This document shows, piece after piece, positions 47,189-56,422 of a stretch of DNA of 64,000 nt. Under the pieces are notes generated by a model. It saw only the letters and a list, made by a program, of their open reading frames with translations, was not told the DNA's origin and made no database searches. Origin of the DNA: Rouxiella chamberiensis (lineage in GTDB: Bacteria; Pseudomonadota; Gammaproteobacteria; Enterobacterales; Enterobacteriaceae); NCBI RefSeq assembly GCF_026967475.1, contig NZ_CP114058.1, positions 1,302,001 to 1,366,000 of the forward strand. Direction: 5' to 3'. Position numbers and translations under genes: made by a program. Position 1 is the first letter of the stretch, and every line of letters begins with the position of its first letter.

Positions 47189-48065
47189 TTCCACCTCAAG
47201 GGACGCCGCCGCCGACAGCAATCTGCTGATCGCCAAGGATTTAACGGTCTATGTACCTGGCCCGCAGCCGGTCGAGCTGGTGAAATCGATTTCGTTTAGC
47301 GTCGGCCAGCAGCGCGTGGCGTTGGTGGGCGAGTCCGGTTCGGGCAAATCCATGACCGCCCGCGCGTTGATGGGGCTGTTGCCGCATCCCTGTGTGATGC
47401 AGGCCAGCCAGTTAACGCTGGGTGAACAGAGTCTGACGCACCTCAAGGAACGCGAGTGGAACCAGCTGCGCGGAAACCAGATTGCGATGGTCATGCAAGA
47501 CCCCAAACACGCGCTGAATCCGGCGCAACCTATCGGCAGGCAGGTGGAAGAACCGCTGCGCCTGCACGGTCGTTTCAGCCGCAGCGAGCGCAAAGAGCAG
47601 CGGTTGGATATGCTCAACGCCGTCGGGCTGCCTAATCCGGCCCAGCTCAGCAAACTCTATCCGCATCAGCTTTCCGGCGGCATGGGGCAGCGCGTGATGC
47701 TGGCCATCGCGCTTATCAATCATCCGCGCTGGCTGATTGCCGATGAACCCACGTCCGCGCTGGACTTTGAAATGCGCGAACAGGTGCTGAAACTGATCGA
47801 ACGACTGGTCGACGAGCGCAACATGGGGCTGGTGCTGATAAGTCATGACTTGCAGCAGGTCGCGGAATATACCGAGCAGGTGATGGTTATGTATAAAGGG
47901 CAGATTGTCGACCGACTGGCGTCCAGTCAGCTGGCTCATGCCACGCATCCCTATACCCACACGCTGTGGTCGTGTCGCCCGAGTCTGGCGACGCGCGGTG
48001 AAGTGTTGCCGGTACTGGACAGGGAATTACTGGCGCGTCTCGGCGCCGAGCAGGAGCCATCATGA
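47178..48065 (+). CDS. ABC transporter ATPase, DppD/NikD type
   Basis: Cytoplasmic ATPase of about 295 aa. The start is ATG 47178 (MAINSTSRDAAADSN), inside the end of the permease gene; the longer upstream frame is a permease shadow. Walker A GESGSGKSM, signature LSGGMGQRVM, Walker B WLIADEPTSALDFEM and switch histidine SHDLQQV are present. The tail (HATHPYTHTLW) is the usual oligopeptide-transporter C-terminal. It overlaps the next ATPase start by four bases. Confidence 0.92.
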   Translation: MAINSTSRDAAADSNLLIAKDLTVYVPGPQPVELVKSISFSVGQQRVALVGESGSGKSMTARALMGLLPHPCVMQASQLTLGEQSLTHLKEREWNQLRGNQIAMVMQDPKHALNPAQPIGRQVEEPLRLHGRFSRSERKEQRLDMLNAVGLPNPAQLSKLYPHQLSGGMGQRVMLAIALINHPRWLIADEPTSALDFEMREQVLKLIERLVDERNMGLVLISHDLQQVAEYTEQVMVMYKGQIVDRLASSQLAHATHPYTHTLWSCRPSLATRGEVLPVLDRELLARLGAEQEPS

Positions 48066-48742
48066 GTCGGGAAATCATCGCCCAGCTGCATCAGCTGAGT
48101 GTGTCACATCGTCAGGGTTATGACGTTCGCACCGTAGTGCACGATGTCGATCTCACCATCAATCAGGGCGAATGTTTTGGGCTGGTCGGGCCTTCGGGCT
48201 GCGGAAAATCCTCATTATTATGGGTATTGGCCGGGCTGAATACACAGTGGAGCGGGGACATGACCCTGCTTGGGCATCGACTGTCGCCCGGCAAACCTTT
48301 CACGGGTCTGCTGCGCCGCGAAGTGCAGATGGTGTTTCAGGACCCGTATGCGTCGCTGCATCCCAAACATCGACTGCTGCGCACGTTGAGCGAACCTCTC
48401 AAGCTGCTGAAAGAACAGGATATCGAGCAGAAGGTGGCCGAAGGTTTTCGTCAGGTAGGACTGGATCCGGCGTTGATGCAGCGCTATCCGCATCAGTTGT
48501 CGGGCGGCCAGCGTCAGCGCGTCGCCATCGTGCGGGCCTTGCTGCTGAAACCCAAGCTGCTACTGCTGGATGAGCCGACGTCGGCGCTGGATATGTCGGT
48601 GCAGGCGGAGATACTCAATCTGCTGAACGAACTGAAAGCGGCGGGATCGCTCACCATGATTCTGGTCAGCCATGATGCCGATGTTATCGATCACATGTGT
48701 GACCGCCATGTGACGATGGCGAAGGGCATTGTGTTGAACTGA
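48062..48742 (+). CDS. ABC transporter ATPase, DppF/NikE type
   Basis: Second ATPase of the importer, 226 aa. Walker A GPSGCGKSS, Q-loop VFQDPYASLHP, signature LSGGQRQRVAI, Walker B LLLLDEPTSALDMSV and SHDADVI are all present. It lacks the C-terminal oligopeptide extension, as NikE-like members often do. It starts within the previous gene (ATGA) and is followed by a strong terminator, so the importer operon is binding protein, two permeases and two ATPases. Confidence 0.92.
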   Translation: MSREIIAQLHQLSVSHRQGYDVRTVVHDVDLTINQGECFGLVGPSGCGKSSLLWVLAGLNTQWSGDMTLLGHRLSPGKPFTGLLRREVQMVFQDPYASLHPKHRLLRTLSEPLKLLKEQDIEQKVAEGFRQVGLDPALMQRYPHQLSGGQRQRVAIVRALLLKPKLLLLDEPTSALDMSVQAEILNLLNELKAAGSLTMILVSHDADVIDHMCDRHVTMAKGIVLN

Positions 48743-48748
48743 CAGACT

Positions 48749-48776
48749 GGGTCCCTCATGAAGGGACCCTTTTTTT
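48749..48776 (+). terminator. Intrinsic terminator after the importer operon
   Basis: GGGTCCCT (48749-48756) and AGGGACCC (48762-48769) form a perfect stem followed by seven T. The convergent dehydrogenase gene ends three bases further. Confidence 0.93.
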
Positions 48777-48778
48777 GC

Positions 48779-49774
48779 CTAGAGGGTAATGGACACGACT
48801 TTTTTGGTTTTGTAAGACTCGATGGCGGCTTCGGCCAGCAGCAATGCCTTGAGGCCATCTTCCGCCGTTACCGGCACCGGTTTATGGTCTTTCACAGCGG
48901 CGATAAACGCCTTCCACTGGCCGTTAAAGGCATCGTAATAGCGATCCAGCACGGAATACAGCGGTTTTTGCGACTGAATGCCGTGGTCTTCGGTCATTTT
49001 GATCACGGTCGTCGACGGCACATTATTCACCTGAAGACTGCCCAGCTGGCCATGTGCTTCAACGCGTTGATCATAGCCATAACCGGAACGGCGGCTATTG
49101 TTAATGGTGACAAGCTTGCCGGACGCGGTTTGCAGCGTAATGGAAATGACATCAAGATCGCCGCCTGCCGCTATCTCGGGATTGACCAGCGCCGCACCCA
49201 TCGCAAACACGGAGACCGGCTCTTCCTGCAACAGGAAACGCGCCATATCGAAATCATGAATTGTCATATCGCGGAAGATACCGCCAGAATCCGGGAAGCT
49301 TTCGGCCGGAGGCGGCGAGGGATCGCGGGAGTTGATTTGCACATGCTCGAGCTTGCCGATGGCACCTTCGGACAGGGCCTGCTGCAAGCCGGCATGATTC
49401 GGGTCGAAACGACGGTTGAAGCCGACCATGAAGGGGACACCGCTATCCTTGATGACCTTGACGCAGGCTTTGACCCGTTCGATGTCCAGGTCGATAGGCT
49501 TCTCGCAGAAGATGGCCTTGCCCGCCCGCGCGGCCTGCCGGGCAAAATCTGCGTGAGTATCGTTTGGCGTGGCAATCAGAACAATGTCCACCTCGGGATG
49601 ATTGATAGCCTCTTCGACAGACAACACCTTGGCGTGATATTTCTCGGCCAATTTTTTGGCGCTCTCCGAAGAGTGGCCTGAAACGGAAAACAGCACGGAA
49701 TCGGGATTATCGTCGATGTGTTTTGCATGAACCTTGGCAATCCTGCCTGCCCCTAAAAGCGCAACTTTTAACAT
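48779..49774 (-). CDS. iolG: Gfo/Idh/MocA dehydrogenase, inositol 2-dehydrogenase-like
   Basis: NAD-dependent dehydrogenase of 331 aa, most like IolG, which oxidises myo-inositol to 2-keto-myo-inositol. The start at ATG 49774 (MLKVALLGAGRIAKVHAKHI) has GAGGAA upstream and begins directly with the NAD-binding G-x-G-x-x-A. The family EKP motif is AIFCEKPIDLD; catalytic surroundings are MVGFNRRFDPNH and FRDMTIHDFDMARFLL (Asp and His). No other inositol gene is adjacent, so it may act on another polyol or sugar. It is convergent with the importer operon. Confidence 0.82.
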   Translation of the reverse strand: MLKVALLGAGRIAKVHAKHIDDNPDSVLFSVSGHSSESAKKLAEKYHAKVLSVEEAINHPEVDIVLIATPNDTHADFARQAARAGKAIFCEKPIDLDIERVKACVKVIKDSGVPFMVGFNRRFDPNHAGLQQALSEGAIGKLEHVQINSRDPSPPPAESFPDSGGIFRDMTIHDFDMARFLLQEEPVSVFAMGAALVNPEIAAGGDLDVISITLQTASGKLVTINNSRRSGYGYDQRVEAHGQLGSLQVNNVPSTTVIKMTEDHGIQSQKPLYSVLDRYYDAFNGQWKAFIAAVKDHKPVPVTAEDGLKALLLAEAAIESYKTKKVVSITL

Positions 49775-50239
49775 AGCGTTCCTCATCTCTTTATCATTCG
49801 TTGTTTTCAACCAATTAATATAGATGCTTTATTTCAATTCTGCCTAATTATGAAATATTTGGTTTCTTTTTTGTGGGGCGAGCGTCATGGCCGATAAAAA
49901 AGGGTGACGCCGAAGCGTGCAAATGCTCAGCCGCGGTGCAAGACGGCGGTCGGTGAAAAGAGGGCAACAAGCTAAGTGATTGAGAAGCAAAGCAGAGAGG
50001 GGAGATGAAAAGTTGGCACGCAAGATGCTTCATAAAGTTACCGACCTTTGGCTCGGTAAAATTCAATAAAAGAGGCGTCCGTTAGCGTTCAGATTGATGC
50101 GGTATCTGAGCGCTGGCAGGACGCTTTTTTTAGCTTTTTTGCTCCGAATACTAGCAGAAAGTCGCATCTTGAAGGAAGAAACGCAGAGGCGTTTCGAGAC
50201 AAAATTTTTGCTCGATATTCCCCTGCCTACGCAATGTCA
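49775..50239. other. Intergenic region without a supported gene
   Basis: The 465 bases between the dehydrogenase start and the cytochrome gene end must hold the dehydrogenase promoter (minus strand; TATAGATGCTTTAT-like A+T-rich tract near 49820). TACCGA (about 50039) and TCGGTA form a short hairpin without a T run. The small frames on both strands lack ribosome sites and recognisable features. Confidence 0.4.
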
Positions 50240-51562
50240 TTATTTTTGCGTGCCGTCTTCAATCTTCGGCGGATAAGTTAAATCCTCGCCTTTACGGGTT
50301 TTCTCGACCTGTTTGGCCGTGACTGTCGCGCCCGCCGGATTACCAAATTGCGTGGTGACATAGTTGGCAACCTGGGCAATCTGCTCGTCGTTCAGCTGAT
50401 TGGCAAAGGACGGCATCATCACCTCTCCCTGTTCCATATGGCGCTGTACGCCGGTCAGGATCACGGATACGACATTGCGACTGTCGGCAGCACCGGTGCT
50501 GGTGTGGTTAAACAGTGACGGATAGGCATGGAAACCTTTGCCAATGCCCTGACCGTTGGCGCCGTGACAGGCTGCGCAGTTGCTGTTGAACAGCGCAGAG
50601 GCAGACTGGTCGAAGGCAACCGCGCCTGCACGATCCGGGTAGACGTCGGTGGCCGGTTTACCCCATTGATCGCGCGGTTTGGTTTGATCCTTGTCGGCGA
50701 CGGCAGGCACGGAACGCACATAGGTTGCGATGGCATTCAGGTCTGCATCGGTCAGATGCTGAAGACTGTGCTCGATGGCTTCCGCCATGGCGCCTGAGGC
50801 CGATGCCTTGCCCGCAACATAGCCGGTTTTCAGATAGGTCACCAGCTCCTGTTGAGACCAGTCACCGATGCCTGCCTTCTTGTCGGAAGTAATGTTGAAC
50901 GCCGTCCATGACCCAAGGTCACCGCCGCCGAGAGTTTTATCGTTGTCCATGCCCATAGTCAGAGTACGCGGCGTATGACAGGTGCCGCAGTGCTCCATGG
51001 CATCGACTAGATAACGGCCGCGGTTCCACTCGTCACTTCTTGCCGGATCGTTTTTCAGCTCGCCCTTGTCAAAGTTGAACCATTTCCAGAACGTCATGCC
51101 CCAGCGCTGGTTAAACGGGAAAGAGAGGTCGGTTTTGGCCGGGGCCTGATGGACGCCTGGCAGCGACATCAGATAGGCTTTGATGGCCAGCACGTCGTCA
51201 CGCTTCATTTTGGTAAAAGAGTCATAAGGCATTGCCGGATACAGCTGCTGTCCGTCCTTGCCCACTCCGTCACGCACGGCGCGTACAAACTCGTCATCGC
51301 TCCAGTCACCGATACCAAACTCTTTGTCAGACGAAATATTGGTGCCATAAATGACGCCAAACGGCGAAGCCAGCGGATAACCGCCGCCGAATTCCGCCGA
51401 TTTCGGCGCGCCCGGCGCGGTGTGGCACGCGGTACAGTCTGCGGCGGTAGCCAGATAGGCACCGCGTTTAATCAGGTCTGCCGAATGCGAGGCATCGTCG
51501 GCAAAAGCGCTGGTGGCGGCTGCCAGCGGCAAAAGGGCCGCCAGCAAATAGTTCTTTTTCAT
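50240..51562 (-). CDS. Triheme cytochrome c subunit of FAD-dependent sugar-acid/alcohol dehydrogenase
   Basis: Membrane-associated cytochrome c of about 440 aa passing electrons from the flavin subunit to ubiquinone. The start ATG 51562 (MKKNYLLAALLPLAAATSAFA, Sec signal) follows GGGGATGTGG; an upstream GTG is less likely. Three heme c sites are plain: CTACH, CGTCH and CAACH, at about residues 47, 195 and 330. Axial methionines are likely in the repeated YPAMPYDSF-type and MMPSF segments. It is the last gene of a three-subunit operon whose closest relatives are gluconate 2-dehydrogenase and 2-ketogluconate dehydrogenase of Erwinia and Gluconobacter types. Confidence 0.9.
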   Translation of the reverse strand: MKKNYLLAALLPLAAATSAFADDASHSADLIKRGAYLATAADCTACHTAPGAPKSAEFGGGYPLASPFGVIYGTNISSDKEFGIGDWSDDEFVRAVRDGVGKDGQQLYPAMPYDSFTKMKRDDVLAIKAYLMSLPGVHQAPAKTDLSFPFNQRWGMTFWKWFNFDKGELKNDPARSDEWNRGRYLVDAMEHCGTCHTPRTLTMGMDNDKTLGGGDLGSWTAFNITSDKKAGIGDWSQQELVTYLKTGYVAGKASASGAMAEAIEHSLQHLTDADLNAIATYVRSVPAVADKDQTKPRDQWGKPATDVYPDRAGAVAFDQSASALFNSNCAACHGANGQGIGKGFHAYPSLFNHTSTGAADSRNVVSVILTGVQRHMEQGEVMMPSFANQLNDEQIAQVANYVTTQFGNPAGATVTAKQVEKTRKGEDLTYPPKIEDGTQK

Positions 51563-51615
51563 TTCCACATCCCCATGCGGTTCCCAAAGTGGGCGACCGC
51601 AATTGCTCAGAAGAA

Positions 51616-53220
51616 TCAGGCCAGGCTTTTCAGCACCGTATCTGCCATGCGAAGCGCCAACGCCGTACCGGTTAACGTCGAGTTAACGGTGGAAGCGGAA
51701 GGCATGATCCCGGTACCGGCGATAAACAGGTTCGGGTGGTCATGGGTACGACAGTCGCCGTCGACCACGGAATCCTTGGGATCGCTGCCCATGATCATGG
51801 TGCCGGTGATGTGCTGGTTGTTGTTGTAAACTCCCCGCTTGCTGAACACCACGTCGGTGCCGCCCATGCTTTCGGCAATTTTCTGGAAATCGAGCATCGA
51901 CTGGTCATAGCCTTTATGCACGTATTCCGGGAAACGGTAATAGACCTCAAGACGCGGAATGCCCCATTCGTCTTTCTCGGTTTTGCTCGGCACGACGCGG
52001 TTTTCAGGCTCCGGCAGCATCTCGAGCAGGCAGTTCATCAGCACATAGCGCTCGGCCTGATAGGCCAGCTTTTCATTCAGCGCCTTGCCGTAGTAACCCT
52101 GTTTGACCAAACGCTCCGTCAGCGTGCGCACCGGCGAGGTGTTTGCCAAATCGACGCGCAGCGCGGAACGTTCGGAACGGAATGCCCCGTCACGCAGGTT
52201 GTTGATGCTGCCCGGACGCATCGGCCCACGGCCAAACCACACCGGCTCATCCGCCAGAAACTCGACAGCGGTGCCTGGGTGGTCCATCAGGTTGCGACCC
52301 ACCATGCCGGAGCTGTTGGCGATGCCGTCTGGATATTTGTCGCTGGTTGAAATCAGCAGCAATTTTGGACTTTCCAGCCCGTTCGCTGTCAGCACGAAAC
52401 GTTTGCCGGTGACTTTATGCGTCTGTTTTTCAGAATCGAGATAGTGCACGGCCACGATGTTGCCGCTGTCGTCGGCCTCGATGTTGTAAACCACGGCGTT
52501 GGCAATGACGCGCACCCCGGCTTCCACCGCCTTGCGCGCGGAGATGCCGCCGTGATACTGCGCATCGATAGGACATACCGGCATGCAGTTGTTGTTCCCG
52601 CAGCAGGCAGGGCGGCCGTCATAAGGAATGCTGTTACGCGCCTGTGGACCGATTCCGACTACGTACCCCAGAGGAGCCACGCGTTCTTTGATTCGCTCGA
52701 ACCCGTAGGACAGAGGAATGCCCGGCAGCGGATAAGGCGCAGAGCGCGGTGAATCCAGGTCATCGTCGCCGGATACGCCCATCTGGATTTCCGCTTCGGT
52801 GTAATAAGGTTCCAGCTCTTCATAGCTGATAGGCCAGTCGCGACCCACGCCGTACAGCGTTTTCAGCTTCATGTCGTTTGGCAGCAGGCGGAATGCCTGT
52901 CCTGCCCAGTGCCAGGTGGTTCCACCTACGCCGCGCAGATACTGGGCCGCATAAATATCCGGTCCTTTCTGAATCAGATAGTGGTTGTCCTTTGGCTGGA
53001 ACTTGGGCTGAGGTGCCCAGGGTTTGGGGGGATACGGCTCGGTAAAGTCGCCCTTGAGCGGCGACTGACGGAACAGCTCGACGGCTTCGTCGCGCTTGAT
53101 AAAAGGACCCGATTCCAGCATCAGTACCGAGACACCGGCTTTCGCCATTTTTTCCGCAGCCAGTGAACCGGCGATACCGGCACCAATGACGATAACGTCT
53201 GCGTGTAATGAATCAGCCAC
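51616..53220 (-). CDS. GMC-type FAD flavoprotein subunit of sugar-acid dehydrogenase (gluconate 2-dehydrogenase-like)
   Basis: Large flavoprotein subunit, about 534 aa from GTG 53220, which overlaps the small-subunit stop by eight bases with GAGGT upstream; a longer frame begins at 53277. The FAD motif is VIVIGAGIAGSLAAEKMAKAG. GVGGTTWHWAGQAFRLLPND and the cysteine-rich CCGNNNCMPVCPIDAQYHGG (a possible 3Fe-4S site as in GADH/FDH families) follow. The C-terminal catalytic region is NNNQHITGTMIMGSDPKDSV with the active-site histidine. No signal peptide: it is probably exported folded with the Tat-bearing small subunit. The substrate (gluconate, 2-ketogluconate or sorbitol) is not certain. Confidence 0.9.
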   Translation of the reverse strand: MADSLHADVIVIGAGIAGSLAAEKMAKAGVSVLMLESGPFIKRDEAVELFRQSPLKGDFTEPYPPKPWAPQPKFQPKDNHYLIQKGPDIYAAQYLRGVGGTTWHWAGQAFRLLPNDMKLKTLYGVGRDWPISYEELEPYYTEAEIQMGVSGDDDLDSPRSAPYPLPGIPLSYGFERIKERVAPLGYVVGIGPQARNSIPYDGRPACCGNNNCMPVCPIDAQYHGGISARKAVEAGVRVIANAVVYNIEADDSGNIVAVHYLDSEKQTHKVTGKRFVLTANGLESPKLLLISTSDKYPDGIANSSGMVGRNLMDHPGTAVEFLADEPVWFGRGPMRPGSINNLRDGAFRSERSALRVDLANTSPVRTLTERLVKQGYYGKALNEKLAYQAERYVLMNCLLEMLPEPENRVVPSKTEKDEWGIPRLEVYYRFPEYVHKGYDQSMLDFQKIAESMGGTDVVFSKRGVYNNNQHITGTMIMGSDPKDSVVDGDCRTHDHPNLFIAGTGIMPSASTVNSTLTGTALALRMADTVLKSLA

Positions 53221-53752
53221 GGGTAATGACCTCGCTATCAGGTTTGTGGATCCAGAAGTTAGGTTCGCCGACCGCATAGCTTGGCGGTAATACGCTGTCT
53301 TTCACGAGTTCATAGCTCACTATATTTTCAAAACCGATACATAACTGACTTCCCGGCTGACCCACCACGCCGAGATACCAACCATTGACCAGCTGCTGAT
53401 AAAGCTGACCCAGCGCAGCAGGTTGCTGTGCCAGCAACTGATGCAGGGGATCACCTATCACATCGCTGTGGGCATCGAGCAGCGCCACCAGCGCGTCGAG
53501 CTGGACATCAAGCTCTTCGTGGTGAAGCCAGCTGTACAAGGCCTGCCCAAGATGCGGCTCGAGGTGCTCCATTGCGGTCAGCTTTCTGGAAAGCTGCATG
53601 AAGTTATCTGGCATCGTCACTGCCGACGCCATTGGCGGCGCAGCGTGCGCCTGATTGCCGAATACACTGCTACCGAGCAGCTGGCTTCCAAAACCAGCCG
53701 CAAGGAGGCTCGCAGTACCCAATACCATTCGGCGGCGTGAAAGATTGATCAT
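53213..53752 (-). CDS. Small subunit of FAD sugar-acid dehydrogenase (gluconate 2-dehydrogenase subunit 3 family), Tat-exported
   Basis: About 179 aa from ATG 53752 (MINLSRRRMVLGTASLLAAG), a clear twin-arginine signal with cleavage after AHA. The mature part is helical (LHHEELDVQLDALVALLDAH) and ends SYELVKDSVLPPSYAVGEPNFW, characteristic of the family. It is needed to carry and mature the flavoprotein subunit. It is first in the operon small-flavin-cytochrome; its stop overlaps the flavoprotein start. Confidence 0.88.
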   Translation of the reverse strand: MINLSRRRMVLGTASLLAAGFGSQLLGSSVFGNQAHAAPPMASAVTMPDNFMQLSRKLTAMEHLEPHLGQALYSWLHHEELDVQLDALVALLDAHSDVIGDPLHQLLAQQPAALGQLYQQLVNGWYLGVVGQPGSQLCIGFENIVSYELVKDSVLPPSYAVGEPNFWIHKPDSEVITRG

Positions 53753-54121
53753 GGTGGTTTTCCGTAAAATCATTCGGTTAAAACAGTCCGTTTAAGCCGG
53801 GCCCCTGTAAAACGCCTTTTTAAAACAATCGAATCAATAGGTTCGAATAACCCAAAATGTGACTGAGATATTTTCAAATGTTTCGCGGATGTTAATTCAC
53901 TTCTTTTCGTAAGTGAATAAATGGTTTAGTAAGTAAAGTAATTAATTAGGGGTATCTAGCGAGGTTTTTGGGAAAAAACGGGCCTGAAGGCCTCGTCATG
54001 TCTGGGGTTATACAATTTGTGCTATTGCGAACCGATTGATACATTTCAAAATTGGAAAAAAACAAAAATGTGAGCTATAGCACTATTTTTAACAGGGGAA
54101 TAAAGGGGATTTATACCGTAT
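53753..54121. other. Gap between the dehydrogenase operon and the M20 gene
   Basis: 369 bases without a supported gene, A+T-rich in the middle. It should contain the minus-strand promoter for the dehydrogenase operon and a candidate terminator of the M20 operon at 53973-53992. Confidence 0.45.
53973..53992 (-). terminator. Possible terminator of the sugar-transport/PTE/M20 operon
   Basis: On the minus strand a GGCC-TTCA-GGCC stem is followed by CG and six T (plus-strand A at 53973-53978). It lies about 130 bases after the M20 stop. The stem is short, so confidence is moderate. Confidence 0.4.
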
Positions 54122-55285
54122 TCAGGGTATTGAACTGGCGGTCAGGATGAGCGTCCGATAGAGCTCGACACTGTTCTTCAGAGAGGAGATGGCACAGAAT
54201 TCATCCGTTTGATGCGCCTGGGAAGGTTCACCCGGCCCGAGGATCACACAGGGCGGATGACCCAGCGCGGCGAGCAAAATGGCTGCATCGGTAAAATAGG
54301 GAACAATACGCGGCGTGATGGGGACGTCATGATAAGGCTGGCAGAGCGCGATGGTTTGGAGCACCCACGGATCGAGGACGTCGGTAAGCACGGCGGGGAG
54401 GTCAACGAGTGGCGTAATCGTGACGGCGTCACTTAAGTGCTGCTGTAATCGTTGCGTAATATCAGGATGATGGAGAGTAGGATCGGTGCGCATATCGACA
54501 TCAAAACTGGCGCGGTCCGGCACGGAGTTGATATTGAGACCACCGCGCATGGCACCTACATTCAGCGTCGGCTGCTTCATCAGCGGATGCGCCGGACCCA
54601 GTTCAAAGCTGCGAATTTTGCCAATGGCATCGGCGGCGAGATAAATGGCGTTGATGCCAAGTTCCGGCATCGCGCCATGCGCCGTTTTTCCTCGCGTTTC
54701 ACAGCGCAGCCAGAGTGCGCCCTTGTGACCCATCACCGGATAGTTTTGCGTAGCTTCACCCACGATAACGGCAAGGGGTACAGGCAGTTCGATATCGGGG
54801 TCGGCAATTAACGCACGCGCACCGTCGCAACCGGTCTCTTCGCCGCCGGTCAGGAGAAGCACAACACCGTTGCCGGCCTGAATAGCCTGCTTTTCCTCCA
54901 GACTGGCAACAATAAACGCGGCTACGGCGGCCTTCATATCGCTGCTGCCGCGACCGTAGAGTCTCCCTTCGGCGATTTCGCTGCCGAAAGGATCGTGCTG
55001 CCATTCTGCACTGCCGAGCGGCACGGTATCGAGATGTCCCGAAAAGGCCAGCGGCTTGCCGCTGTGAGTGCCGCGCAACCGCGCGATAATGTTCATTCTC
55101 CTGTCGCCAAAAGTGTGTCTCGTGACCTCAAATCCCCTCTGTTGCAGGAAATCCGCGAGCCACGTCAGGCAATCCTGTTCGTTTCCCGGCGGATTGATGG
55201 TGTCGAAAGCCAATAGTTTCTGCGCAAGTTCAATTACCTTGCGTTCAATGATGGCCTGTTCACGGTCGATTGGGTTGTCGCGCAT
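54122..55285 (-). CDS. M20 family peptidase/deacylase (ArgE/DapE-like)
   Basis: Zinc-dependent hydrolase of about 387 aa from ATG 55285 (MRDNPIDREQA, with AGGAA upstream); a TTG at 55336 would add 17 residues. Motifs: FSGHLDTVPLG (His and Asp), GRGSSDMKAAVAAFI, LLLTGGEETGCDGA (catalytic Glu-Glu), VGEATQNYPVMGHKGALWL and the terminal ILGPGEPSQAHQTDEF with the metal histidine. ArgE and DapE deacylate acetylornithine and succinyl-diaminopimelate; context with a phosphotriesterase-like hydrolase and a sugar importer suggests another N-acyl substrate here. Last gene of the minus-strand operon. Confidence 0.86.
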   Translation of the reverse strand: MRDNPIDREQAIIERKVIELAQKLLAFDTINPPGNEQDCLTWLADFLQQRGFEVTRHTFGDRRMNIIARLRGTHSGKPLAFSGHLDTVPLGSAEWQHDPFGSEIAEGRLYGRGSSDMKAAVAAFIVASLEEKQAIQAGNGVVLLLTGGEETGCDGARALIADPDIELPVPLAVIVGEATQNYPVMGHKGALWLRCETRGKTAHGAMPELGINAIYLAADAIGKIRSFELGPAHPLMKQPTLNVGAMRGGLNINSVPDRASFDVDMRTDPTLHHPDITQRLQQHLSDAVTITPLVDLPAVLTDVLDPWVLQTIALCQPYHDVPITPRIVPYFTDAAILLAALGHPPCVILGPGEPSQAHQTDEFCAISSLKNSVELYRTLILTASSIP

Positions 55286-55332
55286 AAGTTCCTGGTGTTG
55301 GGCAATATAAGTCAGACAAAGTTTAAAAGGGT

Positions 55333-56418
55333 TCAACGCTTGCCAAAGACGCGCTGCGGATTGGCGATAAGCAGTTGTTCCAGCTGTTCGCCCGTTACGC
55401 CGTGACGGCGCAATCGTGGCACGAAGTGCTTGAGAATATAGCCATAGCCGTGACCGCCGAAGCGGGTCAGCATGGTTTTCAAAAAGACATCCTGGGAAAG
55501 CAGCACCTGCTGGATAAAGCCGTCGTCGATAAGCTCGCAGATGGCGCGTGCATTCTCTTCATCCGACGGTGACTGCGCACTTTCATCGGCATAGAAATAG
55601 TTCATGCCAATCATGTCGTATTCCAGAAATGCTCCGCGCTCGGCCAGCGTGCGCTGATAATTTTTGTCGGCAAAACTCGGGTTCATATGACAAAGCACCG
55701 TGTGGTGCAGGTCGGCACCTTCTTCCGCCAGAATATCCAGCACCTTGTGTCCCAGCCGCTCCCAACCCGGCAGATGCACTTCGATGGGCACGCCGGTGGC
55801 GGCATTGGCGCGGCCCGCAGCCCGTAGCGACTTCTCTTCGCTGGCGGTAAAGGCGCTGGAAACGCCAATCTCGCCAATAAGTCCCGCAATGACTTCCGGT
55901 TTATCGTCAAAGCCGCCCACATCGTAAATAATCTGATCGGTCAGCGTTTCCAGCGAATGCGTTTTCACATAGGCCGGATGCGAAGGCTCAAGGTAAAATC
56001 CGGTGCCCATGACGATATTTAATCCGGTTAAACGTGAAATGCGTTGCAGAGCTTTAGGGTCGCGACCAATGCCGATATTGGTAGGGTCGACCACCGTTTG
56101 ACCGCCAAGCGCCTTGAACTTCATCAGTTCTTCGATAGCCAAATCGACATCGAACAGCTGGCAGTTGTCGCGACTCGAGAGCGGATTGAGCGACAGTTCG
56201 CCGAGATTCTCCATCCGCATCGGCATTTCGGCAATATGCCTGTCGCTACAGCAGCAGGGCGGCACCCATTTTCCGGAGGCATCGAGCAAGATATGTTCAT
56301 GCATCAGCGTAACGCCCAACGCGCTGACCGGCATCGGCCCGAGTACGGTCGTGACATGGCCGCTGGCGACGCCGAGCGGGAAAGGGTCGGGATGACGAAA
56401 CAGTGAGGCTGAATTCAT
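55333..56418 (-). CDS. Phosphotriesterase-family metal hydrolase (PTE/lactonase-like)
   Basis: TIM-barrel binuclear-metal hydrolase of the PTE family, about 361 aa from ATG 56418 (MNSASLFRHPDPF, AGGA upstream). Ligands: LMHEHILLD (the H-x-H), GQTVVDPTNIGIGRD, IGEIGVSSAFTASEEKSLRAA with the expected glutamate, VPIEVHLPGW, TVLCHMNPSF and LLSQDVFLKTML (final aspartate). The bridging residue is a glutamate rather than carboxylated lysine (GEIGVS), as in several lactonase or phospho-sugar-hydrolase branches. Four bases after the permease stop. It may open a lactone or hydrolyse a phospho-sugar derivative made by the PfkB kinase. Confidence 0.86.
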   Translation of the reverse strand: MNSASLFRHPDPFPLGVASGHVTTVLGPMPVSALGVTLMHEHILLDASGKWVPPCCCSDRHIAEMPMRMENLGELSLNPLSSRDNCQLFDVDLAIEELMKFKALGGQTVVDPTNIGIGRDPKALQRISRLTGLNIVMGTGFYLEPSHPAYVKTHSLETLTDQIIYDVGGFDDKPEVIAGLIGEIGVSSAFTASEEKSLRAAGRANAATGVPIEVHLPGWERLGHKVLDILAEEGADLHHTVLCHMNPSFADKNYQRTLAERGAFLEYDMIGMNYFYADESAQSPSDEENARAICELIDDGFIQQVLLSQDVFLKTMLTRFGGHGYGYILKHFVPRLRRHGVTGEQLEQLLIANPQRVFGKR

Positions 56419-56422
56419 GGCG

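Noticed and set aside
46289..47236. 315-codon minus-strand frame opposite the second permease
   Set aside because: Gln/Arg-rich antisense shadow without any domain.
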